This document shows, piece after piece, positions 30,874-42,569 of a stretch of 64,000 bases of DNA. Each line of letters begins with the position of its first letter. The stretch's first letter is position 1. The DNA is taken from the NCBI GenBank assembly GCA_947311845.1, contig CAMZMU010000048.1:23144431-23208430 (forward strand), in the 5' to 3' direction. The stretch is from Poa pratensis. Lineage: Eukaryota > Streptophyta > Magnoliopsida > Poales > Poaceae. The notes under the pieces are model-generated. The model was not told the origin of the DNA, searched no databases, and saw only the letters and a list, made by a program, of their open reading frames with translations. The translations under genes were made by a program, and so were the position numbers.

Positions 30874-30883
30874 TTTGCATTTG

Positions 30884-32256
30884 GAGATAATAGCGTAAAA
30901 CTACCGGTTTTCATACGAAATTTACCGATTGATACCAGTTGGTGTCCCAATAGCAAATTCATACCACATTTTGCCATTTTGCTCAAATCACTCGCTGATT
31001 CGATTTAGACAGCAGATCTGACATGGCGGTCCCACCTGTCAGTGCAATAATAGTAAAAATATCGAGAAAAGAAATTGTTTGGTGAGGTGGACTGTGGGCC
31101 CCACTTGTCAGCCTAATAAAAATAAAATCTAAAGAAAAAAAAGAAAAGTCAACTCGGCTCGTCTCCTCGAGCACGCAGGCCCTTGCCGTGGCCGTGCCGG
31201 CGGCGCCCGTGCCCGGACGCGCCCGTCCTTGCCGTGGCAGCGCCCGGCCGCGCCCGTCCTCGCCCGCGCCGGCACGCTTGTGGCCGAGGTCACCCGCGCC
31301 GGCCGCGTCCGGCCTCGCCCGCGCCCGGCTCACCCGTGGCCGAGGTCGCCCTCGCCGGCCGCGCCCTTGCCCAGCTCGCCCGTGGCCGAGGTCGGCCGCG
31401 CCCGGCCTCGCCCAGCGCCACCGCCAACGCGATGGCCGCCGCCGTCTTCGCGCCCCCCGCTCCGTTCCCGTTCTTGGGGCCACGCTCCGGCGCGGCGGCG
31501 AGGAGGAGAACACGACGCCGGCCGCAGCAGGCGACCTCGGCGGCGCAGCAGGAGACCTCGGCGCGTGGCTTCCCGGAAGGCTCGGTCGTGTACGTGTGCT
31601 TCCCGGAAGGCTCGGTCGTGTACCTGACGCCGGCGAGCTCGCGGCCGTGCTTGCCGATGCGGTCGGCGAGGGAGGGAGCGTCGTGCGGGCGCGCCAAGAA
31701 GCTCACGGTGGAAGCGGCCGACGCGACGCTAGGGCCGGAGGCGGCCGCCCGGCGCGCTCTGCAGACTGCAGCCGCTCCTTGACCATCAGCTCGACGGCGG
31801 CGGAGCTCGACGGCGCCGGCGCCGAGCCCGACCAACCCGAGGGGCTCCAGCGGATCGAGGCGGTCGGCACCTCTCCATCCTGGTCAACGGATGTGAGAAA
31901 GGGAAAAAAGAAATAGAGACTGACACGTGGGTCCCATGTCCACCTCACTCAAATTCTTATTTTACTCAGATTTTTTATTTTCTTTATTTTTTTAGATTTT
32001 TTTATTTTTCTTGGATTTTTCTATTTATTTAATTGTGCTGACATGTGGGGCCAGGTCGGAGACCGTCACCGAGTTGCCACGTCATCCTTACAGGTGGGGC
32101 CGCCATGTCAGATCTGCTGTCTAAATTGAATCAGCGAGTGATTTGGGCAAAATGCGAAAACCTGGGCAAAATGTGGTATGAATTTGCTATTGGGACACCA
32201 ACTGGTATCAATCGGTAAATTTCGTATGAAAACCGGTAGTTTTACGCTATTATCTC
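30884..32256. mobile_element. Pack-MULE-like element with 10-bp TSD
   Basis: 1,373 bp flanked by the perfect direct repeat TTTGCATTTG (30874-30883 and 32257-32266). The arms are inverted copies of about 165 bp, starting GAGATAATAGCGTAAAACTA and including AAATTCATACCACATTTTG and CAGCAGATCTGACATGGCGG. The interior (about 31160-31900) is GC-rich and has a 30-bp direct repeat containing CTTCCCGGAAGGCTCGGTCG (31579 and 31609). Its frames are Arg/Pro/Ala-rich on both strands; I recognise no protein. Different TIR family from the 28703 element. Confidence 0.88.
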
Positions 32257-32266
32257 TTTGCATTTG

Positions 32267-33269
32267 CATGCTACTCGTTGTTGTAAAAACGTTGAGCTGC
32301 CTTAGCTCCCTTTTTTATATAAAATAAAAGGTAGGGGTGTTCCACCCCTTCCGATTTTAGTTTCAAAAATAAATAAATTGTAATTTGTTTTTTTCTTTAC
32401 ATAACTTTTACTTTGCATTGTTGATATTCCACGAGGCTTCTTTCTCTTTGTGCCAATGGATTCGAATGCCTTTTGATCTTCATCTCAGTCGCTCTTGATT
32501 TTCATTCTTCTTCAAGTATTTCTTGTGCCATTGTCGCGAACGTGGAGCCCCTATCGATAGAGAGACATGCCATTAGAATCTCCAAACTTCGCAACTCCAA
32601 CTCTCGGTAGGCGTTGCGTAAATTTGCACTATAGTGGTGTGGGTAACTTTGATTTATTTGCAGCTTCAACTATAGTGCCTCTCTTTGACATCTCTTAAAA
32701 GTTAACCAGCCATGATATCTTTGATTCATTTGCACGTAAGAGACAATGAATTAACCTCTCCCTTCATTTTTCTAGAACACTTAGAACAGTCAATCCTGCA
32801 GGTCTTTTATTTATTTTCTTTCTTTGATTCGACAAAGGTACGTTTATTTGATTCCAGATCATGTACTATCCATGTCAGTTCATAACTTCAACGTTGAAAG
32901 TCTTGTACTCAGTAGACAAATGTAAGCAGGACGGATGTGGATGATAACGATCGGATTGACCATCCTCGCTGATGACTTATCGTGCACGCGTGGCAGGCGA
33001 GAGTAGCATCGCTGCTAGACCTGATGTTGATTTCCGCCGCGATGCTTTTCTTCAAGGTTCCAGCGGGGTGGTACATACAGTCGTCGTCCGCCGCCGCCGG
33101 TCTGACTCGACTTGACCGAGCGGTGGCTGTCGATGGCGATGCGAGGCGACGGAATGTTGTCTTCTCCAGGGCCGTTGATTGGGCTGTTGTGATTTACCGA
33201 TCTCACCGCGTTGGATAACGAACGTATATACGTGTCCATGGAAATATAATGATGATGATCCCACTTGCA
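32267..33269. repeat. Repeat R (right part) and segmental duplicate S, copy 2
   Basis: 32267-32500 completes repeat R. About 32745-33110 is the second copy of segment S (see 26786-27145). The intervening 32500-32740 is AT-rich and unassigned. The end at 33110-33269 (CGGTGGCTGTCGATGGCGATG...) has no partner in the window. Confidence 0.5.
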
Positions 33270-33294
33270 TCTCTATTTTTTTTAGGGAGATTAG

Positions 33295-35445
33295 GTGGCT
33301 AGAAATTTGAAAAGAAAAACATAGGCCCAGTTCCCCAGCCCATGGTACTCCAAATCCAAACACTCCACCAACAGTCCAGCGGGCCACATTCCAGCCTTCC
33401 AGGATGCGATCTATGGACTGCCTATCTCTCTCTCTCTAATAAAAAAACCTAACCCTCGCACCTTAACCTCCAGCCCTCCCGCCGCGCCTCCGCCCTGCAC
33501 TCCGGTGCTCCCTCGTCGCCTCCATCCTCCGCTGCTCGGCCACTCCGCCGCCCCAAGCCTCCGTTCTCCGCTAGATCAAAGCCTACTCCGATCCACCGCC
33601 GCGACTCCAAGGCAAAGGTAATCGACCTGATCGATTTTTCCGCAGAGCTAAGAGTTAGCATTGATTGCATCCCGGCGACCAACGCTCCCGGCGCCACAAG
33701 GCTCGTCGGGGACCAGCCCGCCGCTGCGTCTCAACCCTAACTGCCGGCGAGCGCCGCGTGGAATCCATGGGTTCCCGCCGACTCTAGGGCTTGTCGACGT
33801 GTCTTGTTTGGTTGCGCCTTTGCTCGTAATGTCTCACGATTTTGCAATTCAGTTGGATTATGTTTAAGTTATAGGTCTAGTTAATATAAAGGCAAAGCTT
33901 TTGCCTCGTTTAAAAAAAAGAGTTATAGGTCTAGTTATCTGCTCATTGACACGGACTTTGCAATTTTGGTTAGCCCGTCTTGTTTAACTGCTTTTGATAA
34001 TCTAGTGTTTATTTTGAGGTTGACCAATCCATCAGAGTTAGTCCGTAAGGATTGGTTTAATTCTCGGATAGTATGACATATATGTGTTCTGATGATATAG
34101 TACTGTCCTTCTGCCAACATGCGGTTCAAATATACTTCGTGTGCCTTCTTCTGTAGTTTGCTTTCATTATAATTCTTTCTCAACTTGTAATTACTCTGCA
34201 GAACTTTGAATCTTGCTGAAGGAAAAAAGCAAGCAACAACCATGGCATCTCGTTTTTGGGGACAGGTACTTGTTTTCTAACTTGTGACGAGTAGCTGACT
34301 CCAATTCTTTGTTGCATGCGTGCAGTAATGTGTATAAACTCTGCCTTTTGGCTTTGTTCTATTATTCCCAAACAACAGGGAGACAGTGACTCGGAGGAAG
34401 AGCTGCAGGAGTTCGAGTCAGAACAAGGGAGCGATAGTGAGAAATCAGAAGCTGGTGATGGGGAACGCGGTGGTACCAAGAACCGCTATTTGAACTACAC
34501 GGAGAGTGATGATTCTGATACTGAGAACCATCGTGTCATTCGCTCCTTGAAGGACAAGCGCAATGATGAGATGAAGGCTACTGCTGACCAGATGCGCAAT
34601 GCAATGAAGATCAATGACTGGCTTAGCTTGCAAGAGAGTTTTGACAAGCTCAACAAGCAGCTTGAGAAGGTTGTCCGTGTCAATGAATCTACCAAGATTC
34701 CAAATAGGTATATCACAACTCTTGTATTACTGGAGGACGTCCTGGTGGACGCTCTTGCAAACAAGGAAGCCAAGATGAGGATGAGCAGCAGCAATGCAAA
34801 GGCGCTCAATGCAATGAAACAAAAACTTAAGAAGAACAATAAGCAATATGAAGACCTGATCCAGAAGTGCCGAGAGAATCCAGAGAGTTTTGAAGATGAT
34901 GTTGTAGTTGAGGAGAATCCGGATGAGCGGGACACTGATAGTGAAGCAGAGGTTGTGCATCCTGAGAACCCAAGTAGTTCTGAATCAGAAGATTCAGTGA
35001 AAGGAGATGATGACGGTGAGGAGGGTGGAGCCTGGGAAAAGAAGTTGAGCAAGAAAGATAAGATTATGGTCAAGCGATTCTTGAAGGCCCGAGTGAGATT
35101 ACTTGGGATATTGTTGATAAAAAGCTCAAGGAGATTGTGGCGTCGAGGGGTAAGAAGGGCACTAGGAGAGTTGAGCGCGTGAAGCAGCTAACGTTTTTGA
35201 CTCGTGTGGCAAAAACACCTGCCCAGAAGCTTGAAATTCTTTTTCATGTGATCTCTGCGCAGTTTGATGTCAACCCCAGTCTTCTGAGTCATATGCCAGC
35301 CAACGTGTGGAAGAAGTGTTTTGATAATATGCTTCTTGTGCTTGATATACTGCAACAGTATCCTAATATTGTAGTAGACACCTCAGTGGAGCCTGATGAG
35401 AAGGAAACTCAGAAGGGTGTTGACTACGATGGAACTATCAACTCA
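33295..35445 (+). pseudogene. Truncated eIF3c duplicate
   Basis: A 5' copy of the gene at 60403-64000, including promoter, 5' UTR exon (to 33617), intron 1 (33618-34201), a short coding exon (34242-34265, MASRFWGQ), intron 2 (34266-34378) and the start of the large exon (from 34379, GDSDSEEEL...). Two lesions: one C is lost in a C-run at about 35088 (GCCCGAG here, GCCCCGAG in the other copy), shifting the frame; and homology stops at about 35445 after DYDGTI, where repeat R begins and a stop follows soon. A product of about 270 aa of the acidic N-terminal region would be the most possible. Its telo-box (AAACCTAA) has also lost a C. Confidence 0.88.
33884..33920 (+). mobile_element. 37-bp retroposed tail with 17-bp TSD
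   Basis: Within intron 1 of the eIF3c duplicate. The sequence ATATAAAGGCAAAGCTTTTG..., ending in TTTAAAAAAAAG, is flanked by a perfect 17-bp direct repeat AGTTATAGGTCTAGTTA (33867-33883 and 33921-33937). The other eIF3c copy has the single empty site (near 60968-60985). This is a severely 5'-truncated non-LTR insertion; the small hairpin GGCAAAGCTTTTGCC resembles the tails of other retroposons here. Confidence 0.85.
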
Positions 35446-35700
35446 CAAATGACTTAGGAACAACAACCAATGGCTAACAAATGGTGATTTAAAAAATGTT
35501 CTCTATTTTTTCCGGACTTCTCTAAATTCCCCACATCTTTTCGTTCATAGTATTCATTAATAGTTTTGTTACTTTTGTATAAAATTTATCTCCCTTTTTT
35601 TAGTATTCTAGAGTTTTCCCTTCACATTCTTATGATATTCCATGTGGTTTTGGTTTCTTTGCGCCAATAGTGTACGTGCACGTGCAACACACAGTCTCGA
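35445..35700. repeat. Repeat R, copy 3
   Basis: Starts exactly where eIF3c homology ends: GACTTAGGAACAACAACCAATGGCTAACAAATGGTGATTT, later GATATTCCATGTGGTTT and TCTTTGCGCCAATAG. The coincidence with the break suggests it marks the recombination junction. Confidence 0.55.
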
Positions 35701-36896
35701 TTAATTAATACAAATCACACTACATTATATAGACCCTAAACTTTATCTCATCCTCTTCTTTCCCTTTACCTATTTCTCCGCTATCTATTTTTACGATAAC
35801 TGCGTTCTCAGAGCGCATACATATATTCTCCTTCGTTTACTTATCTAGACTAAATTAACCTCTCCATTATCAGTGTACAACAATTTCGACACACTTCAAG
35901 ATACACACGTTTGAACAATCCAGATTTAGAGGAAACATGAGACACATCTGAGTCTTACTTAATTGCAGTAGCAAACATACCCATGCGTTGCAACGGAGAA
36001 AAATATAAACTTTTGGATGAAAAAATTATGTGACCCAGATTTACCCCAATATAGAAACCCTAGCCAAAGGAAGTTCGACATACTATATGTGAACTGGTAG
36101 GTCCCTATAAAATTTGCGTCGGTCTGCACTAACATTTCGATGGGCTCTCCAAATTTCGTCAGTCTGTTTTTATTGATTTGTTGTAACTGCAAAAGATATA
36201 ATGTGAGTTTTTTTTCAGAAACACCCCCAAGTATGCTGATTATTTGTCGACCGGTCCCTTTTCATTTTACAAGATGTACCAAATATTTATTCCATATGCT
36301 ATTTGCCACCACATTTTCTTATAAATTTTTCGAGATGCAATTATAATCTAATTTGTCAAAGTTGATTCAGTGAGCAAAGCATCTGGGCTGAATAAATAAA
36401 TTAGTTAAATTCAGTCAACAAAGCATATGGGTTTTATTAGATTTGTACCAATATTTTGCAGCACAAACATACAATAGTTAAATAATGTTAAGACAAAATA
36501 GAGCAAACCATTACTGGAATATACACGCACGAAGGTGTCTCCAGCATTTTTTGTCAGATATGAATATTGCAAGCAAACTCGAACAGTGCGAAGGCAACGA
36601 ACTCAAGTAACCCGAAGCTCTATCAGGGAAAAGGAAAGGATGTGTAGATTAAAAAAGGAGAAGCAAAGTTTTTTTTTTAAATCAGACTGGAGATTTGTCG
36701 CTGGCACCAAATCCTTGCTCTCCAGCCCCAAATCGACGAAGTCTGCTGCTCTGCTAGTCCCACGATGCCAGGCCAGGAAGCAAGAGCGGCCCGCGGGATT
36801 GTCATCCAAGAACGACATCCCAGATCTCAGTGCTCCTGCTGTGCTAGTCCCCTGCACGGCAACAGCAGAAGCTCGCCGACTCATACGCGTCGCACA
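35701..36896. other. Linker with possible Helitron 3' end
   Basis: Mostly AT-rich and unassigned. At 35968-35996 the minus strand reads CCGTTGCAACGCATGGGTATG, like a Helitron 3' hairpin, but the terminal tetranucleotide is CTAC rather than CTAG. From 36690 to 36896 there is a short GC-richer piece (open frame 36535-36909, CQARKQERPAGLSSK) with no recognisable family. Confidence 0.3.
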
Positions 36897-37365
36897 TGTT
36901 AGAACCTAACCTTGTACAGTGATGTATCTTAAGCAAATCTGTATTGCACTTTAGTAGACCGGGCTTGCTGCAATTGTATAAGCACAGGCACCGGTAGTAT
37001 GTCCAGTTATCTACCGTGCTGCTACTTGACAAGCAGCAGGATAGTGGAGGCATGGCTTAGATCAGCACTAGTGTAGCTGATAGTGTGTATGGTCGGTGCA
37101 CTGTAGAAGCACGACCTGGGTGTACTGCTGGTCGGACAGCAGATGTAAAAGAGAGGTTGCAGCGTGTAGCAACACAACTCTGAATATTCAGTAAAAGAGG
37201 AAGGCTCCCAAAACCAAAGGGGGCTAGACCAAATCCTACCACCGAGTGTGCTCTGATTTCTCTGTTTTCCTGTCTTGCGTTCTCGTCGTCGACGAGTGTT
37301 GAGCTAGCTGTGTGTGTGTCTCCACCGGAAATAGTGAGACGAGAGTAGCAGCTTGGGCCCTTACA
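36897..37365 (+). repeat. Copia 5' LTR
   Basis: TGTTAGAACC...CCCTTACA, 469 bp; differs from the 3' LTR at only a handful of positions by eye. A likely TATA/transcription region (AAAAGAGAGGTTGCAGC) lies near 37147. Confidence 0.92.
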
Positions 37366-37383
37366 TTTGGCCTCAGAGCTAGG
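37366..37383 (+). other. Copia primer binding site (tRNA-Met-like)
   Basis: TTTGGCCTCAGAGCTAGG directly after the LTR; resembles the usual TGGTATCAGAGC site with two substitutions. Confidence 0.7.
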
Positions 37384-37409
37384 TTAGTTTCCGGCGGCGG
37401 CGACGACAG

Positions 37410-37859
37410 ATGGCGGAGCAGGACAACCCGGCGAAGGCGGCCAAGAAACGTCTTGATGAGGAGAGGGAGGCGGCGGAGCAGGACGACCCGGCGAAGGCGG
37501 CGGCGGTGAAGCTGAAGGCGGGGACCGGCGGCAAGAGTGCCGAAATTACTCTGCCGTTGGTGACCATGGCACCAGTACAGCCACGAGCGCGGCCACACAT
37601 CGACTGGCCCGCAGCTGACCTCGAAGAACTATGGGATTTGGGCGATGAAGATGTGTGTTGCGCTTCAAGCGGCGCGCGTCTGGGAAGCCATCGAGCACAC
37701 TGATGTCGATTTCGAAGTCGACCGTGAAGCGCTCCTCGGCATCTACTCGGCGGTGCCGGACTCTGTCATGTCATTGCTCGCCGGCCGTGACTCGGCAAAA
37801 GCGGCGTGGGATGCCATCAAGGTGGCGAATATTGGCCACGAACGCGTTCGGGAGGCCAG
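37410..37859 (+). pseudogene. Copia gag, N-terminal part
   Basis: Begins MAEQDNPAKAAKKRLDEERE with a duplicated EQD(N/D)PAKAA motif; frame changes before about 37600, after which the conserved Copia gag reads NYGIWAMKMCVALQAARVW, EAIEHTDVDFEVDREAL and AKAAWDAIKVANIGHERV. It is cut at 37859 by the nested element and resumes at 48868. Confidence 0.8.
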
Positions 37860-39410
37860 TGATGCATGTAAAATGTATACATGAACTTTGCACTTTAATT
37901 GCTTATATTCCAATCATATTTGCATCATATAAGGGTTATACCAATGTTTTATAATGATTTTGGGAATACTTCATAGTTTTCCCATTTATTTGGAATTAAC
38001 CCTGTTTTTCCAGAAAACGTCTGTTTTAGTGTTTCAGACTTTCCGTGAGCTTCGGGACTCCAAAAAGGGCAAGGTCAAAAAACACGGTTCAGAATTTTCG
38101 AGACGAACGCAATGGGCTTAAATTGAAGACCAGAAGCCCAACAGGCTGGAAATGGGAGGGTCCCACGCGGCCTAAAGTACATGGCCGAGCACGGTTCAGA
38201 ATTTTTGAGACGAACGCAATGGGCTTAAATTGAAGACCAGAAGCCCAACGGCTGGAAATGGGAGGGTCCCACGCGGCCTAAAGTACATGACCGCGTGGGG
38301 CCAGCTCGTTTCCCCCTCGGAGCTCCGTTGCCGTCGATTTTTCTTCCACCGACTCCGTCTTGACCTAAAAACGCATATAAAAAAGGTCCCCTGGCGTTTC
38401 GCGAAAGGAGGCGACGGAGAAACACAAAACCACGAAACAGAGAGACAGAAGGCTGCCGCCGGAGAAGATCGGAGGGGGGAAACGCCGCCGGAATCGCCTC
38501 CGGAGGGCTCCACCCCCCTCCGGCGTGTTCATCATCAACATCTACAGCAAGAACTTCTCCACCATCATCCCCATGATGAAGTGGGAGTAGTCCACCCCAT
38601 GGACTAGGGTTTGTGGTGGTAACTTTTATATCTCTCCTCTCTCTTGAGCTTCACTAATTAGTACCGTATGAGCTGCTGAACATGATTACGGTCATCTATG
38701 TAATACCTTTGTGGTGAATATTGTGGTGTGAGATGATTTGTTATGCATTTACCGTTGTGTTGGAGTTTTTGTGATTTGTCATACTTTGAAGTATGATGTA
38801 TGTGGGTACGGGATGGCCGATGTGACACGGCATAGGTATTGAGTGACACAGTACCGCCCAACGTCCTTTATCTGGGGGTAAAAAGAAAGAGTATGATGTG
38901 GGAGTGAGAGAAACCACGCTAGCCTTACGAGGGGTGACCTAGCAACACAAATGAGTATTTCTTTCAACTATGTGTTTTAGAACATATAGCCGTCATAAAA
39001 AGCTACCATTAAAACATGACAATTGTGTGTACTTTATCTATAACATGATGATCACCGTAGATGAGAGAGAGAGGATTAAGTGAACCCATGAACCATGTCC
39101 ATTATTCCTATAAGAAACACACACTTGAGCTTGTCCTCTTGCTACATAGAGGATTGGGCTTTCTCTCTTTGAGAGCTTTCACTTGCTACTACCTTTGTCT
39201 TGTCCTCTTGCAAAGAAGAGGATTGGGACACTTTTACATCCATCAAACCAACCATCTTGTTCTCTAAACTTGTTTAGTGCATAATCAACTAAAACTTGTG
39301 ACACTTTAGTTGTAGGGAATAGATAACTTTTCCTTCTTGCTCCTGCGGATCGATACCTTACTTCCACATTGAGAGGTGCTACAGTGATCCCTTGCTCTTG
39401 GGGGTTATCA
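37860..39410 (+). repeat. 5' LTR of nested element
   Basis: Starts TGATGCATGTAAAATG, ends GGGGGTTATCA; 1,551 bp. It is 108 bp longer than its partner owing to a tandem duplication of a roughly 107-bp block starting CACGGTTCAGAATTTT (38083 and 38190). Confidence 0.9.
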
Positions 39411-39420
39411 AGTACTTTTC

Positions 39421-39438
39421 TGGCGCCATTGCCGGGGA
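39421..39438 (+). other. Primer binding site of nested element
   Basis: TGGCGCCATTGCCGGGGA, ten bases after the LTR; complementary to tRNA-Asp with one mismatch. Confidence 0.8.
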
Positions 39439-39519
39439 GCGTAGCGCTTAAGTTTCTATTCTTGTGTGCACTAGACTAAGCTTGGGGAGGTTCCTTTTAT
39501 ATCTTGCAATCATCTAAGC

Positions 39520-39897
39520 TTGGGGAGGTTCTTTAACTTGTTTAATGATACTATGTCTCCCATTTATGATGATGAATATGATATTTTCAGTCCACCCACT
39601 ATTGAGTATAAAGTTTATTGTGATTATGATATGCCTCCTATATATGATGATTACAATGATTATGAATGTTTTACTCCCACTATTCCTAATGAAACTGTTT
39701 ATGCTTATGTGGAGAGTAATGATACTTTTATGCATATGGATCATGATAAGAATGTTTCTTGTGATAGATATATTGTTGGGTTTATCAATGATGCTACTGA
39801 AAGTTTTTATGAGAGAGGGAGACATGATTTCATATATCTCAAAAATATTAAGTCTTCTCTCTTTTTGTTGAAAATTTTGAAGTTGCACTTGCTTTGA
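39520..39897 (+). CDS. Small acidic open frame of the LARD-like element
   Basis: About 115-125 codons (a likely start at 39553, MSPIYDDEYDIFSPPTIEY; continues CDYDMPPIYDDYNDY, YVESNDTFMHMDHDKN, CDRYIVGFINDATESFYERG). Rich in Asp/Tyr, no known domain. Frames like this recur in non-autonomous LTR elements of cool-season grasses as I recall them. Intact here, with no stop, so either recently inserted or maintained; no function is known. Confidence 0.5.
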   Translation: MGRFFNLFNDTMSPIYDDEYDIFSPPTIEYKVYCDYDMPPIYDDYNDYECFTPTIPNETVYAYVESNDTFMHMDHDKNVSCDRYIVGFINDATESFYERGRHDFIYLKNIKSSLFLLKILKLHLL

Positions 39898-39960
39898 CTT
39901 CCTATGCTAGTCACTTTGTGCTTTATTGATTTATTTTCTTACAAGATCCCAATGCATAGG

Positions 39961-40262
39961 AAGTGGGTTAGACTTAAATGTGTTTGATATTTGCTTCTTG
40001 ATGCTCTTTTATATTCAACTCTTATTCCTATGGAGAGCATCATTAAAACTATCAAGCCTAGCTATATGGCTATAAAGAAAGCGCTTTGCGGGAGTCAACC
40101 CGGTTATTTGGTAGTGGGTTAGACTTAAATGTGTTTGATATTTGCTTCTTGATGCTCTTTTATATTCAACTCTTATTCCTATGGAGAGCATCATTAAAAC
40201 TATCAAGCCTAGCTATATGGCTATAAAGAAAGCGCTTTGCGGGAGTCAACCCGGTTATTTTT
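39961..40262 (+). repeat. 150-bp tandem duplication in nested element
   Basis: A block starting GTGGGTTAGACTTAAATGTG and ending GTCAACCCGGTTATTT occurs twice in a row (39963 and 40113), almost without differences, so the duplication is recent. Confidence 0.85.
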
Positions 40263-42551
40263 GTGTGTGATTTTTCTTTGTGTCCTCTTGCTGTAACAAG
40301 AGATTTTGTGTCTAGTTAGTTTCTGGAGTTTTTAAATAAAGTGCCAAGTTTTACCCATTTTGGTCTTGAAAAGTTGCTTATTGAGTTCGGAGATTTTATT
40401 CCTGCACGAGTCAGTGCACGGTATGATTTTTAATTCTTATTATGTAACTCCGAATGAGCTCATATTTGAACTGTAGTTGCAACTTTTCATTCTCTGTATG
40501 CATGAATTTTTTCGGAATTTTTCGAGAAAGTTTGGTAGGGTAGAAAAATACGTTTTGCTGCTGCTGTTTTTCTGGACAGATTCTGTCACATTTTGTTTGA
40601 TGCATGCTTTGAGCTTTTAAGTTGAATCTTTTTTATCCAATTGCGTTTATGAGTAGGCATATAATATTATACACTTTCTGGACATCTCATATGAATTTTT
40701 GTTCAAGAATTATATGCAGCAAGAAACCTATTTGTTTATCACTATTAATGCACCCCACAGAAAAGAAATGGGAGAAACGGTGTTTTGAAGTTTTTTCACA
40801 GGGATTGGAGGAGATGCACCAAGAGCTATCCAATGATGGTGAAGACCATAAGCTTGGGGATGTGAAGACAACCCCGCTGGACCTACACACTCTCGGTTTG
40901 CACACGTCCAACTTCTGTTTTTCGATCGAAACACTTTATCGCATAAACTTGGAGCGTCGTTTTTTGTTTTTGTTTGAATCTTGAGAGACCACCACACTAT
41001 CAATTATATATGAGAGAGCTACTGGAAATATGGGTTGAAATATGTTGGATGCTTTTATAAGATTGGGAAAAGGGATGTTTGACTTGATTTTTAATGATAC
41101 ATTTAGTTGCATGATTCATGAGCTTATTTATGAGTAATAGTTTGCAAATTCTTTTTGTAGAGCTATCACTTATTCATGTTTTGGTGCTGATTGTTATTTT
41201 ACTTGGTTTAACATGGATTAGTTAGTTCTATGGACACTCATGCATGCATCTAGATGGTCAACTTTCTCCCTTTTGCTAGCCCAAAAACTCCAACAAGCAA
41301 AAACTTGTTTCCAACACCTTCAACCAAAGTTATTCCAGTGAGTCCACCATATCTACCTATTGGCTTTATGCTATTCCGAGTATGTTTAACATGTTGTTTG
41401 TGTTATCTTACCTCTGAATGAAAATGTTTATGTTATTGATTGCAATGGAATTTTTTTTTGGTTATATAGCTCTCACGAACATGATGCACAATGTTCTTTT
41501 ATTTGCATAATAAAACTTGACCCATTGTGATTAAGATTATGATGTTTGTGGCTTGATGAATGCTTTGGGTTGGAAGTTAGCCCATATGTGCTGTCACATG
41601 GCAAGCTTTCAACACGCTCTTCATCTCATTTAGTTGATATCATGTGCTTTTGTCTATGGATGCTTATCATGTTGAAATAAATGTGGAAATAGAGTGAGTT
41701 TAAATGAGTTTGTGTAAATGGTTAGAGAGACGCCTGTGCCGCTAATCTAAACCATGCGTCATTCATGGTGGAAATTTACTTACATACTATGGTGAACCTT
41801 CTGTGATACACCTTGCAATAAAAAACTATTCCAAATGGTAAATAAAAAGGGTGTTGAGATTGTTCATTTTGTTTGTTTGTCTTGTCATTTTGATATGGGC
41901 TTGTTCCATATCTTGGGACAAGAGGTACCCCAGTTGACGCTCTTGATGATACTATTATGCTTACAATGATATTTAATTGAACTTGTTTTGTTTCCCAAGT
42001 TGAGTAACACATGGTGTAAGTACTTGTATTCAAGGGGCATGAGACATTCAACCCATTCTTTATCAAGCACACTACTCATATTTGCTTTCACTTTAACCTT
42101 AATCATTCAAGATGCTATGATAGGGGCAATGAGAGCTTGACACCAATGAATATCTTATTGCAATCATTAACTTAAGTAGAAGAGTTTGGAAGTTGGATGA
42201 AACTTATGCATGCTTTACCTCTACTCACATATACATCTTTCCAAAGTGTACACCTATCATATTCAGATTTCCATCTACACTCTATGACCATTGTAGGATG
42301 TTCTACTTATCATTATGCATACATGTGTTCCATATTACTTGCTACTATGTTACACTTTGTGAACTATCAATGAACATCCTTGTCTTGAATACTTGATATC
42401 ACTTCATAAACTATTTGCATATTGCTACTCCTTTGAAGAATGAATCATTTGACTATATGTAGCAATAGTAATCATCTTCGATATTCATTGTTAAGTATTA
42501 AATTGCAAAGTCCATGTTAGTTTTATCATCTTCATACTTGAGGACGAGCAT

Positions 42552-42569
42552 GGATTAAGCTTGGGGATG
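42552..42569 (+). other. Polypurine tract of nested element (displaced)
   Basis: GATTAAGCTTGGGGATG lies where the internal domain stops. In the intact element it would sit immediately before the 3' LTR; the 4.8-kb insert now separates them. Confidence 0.6.
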
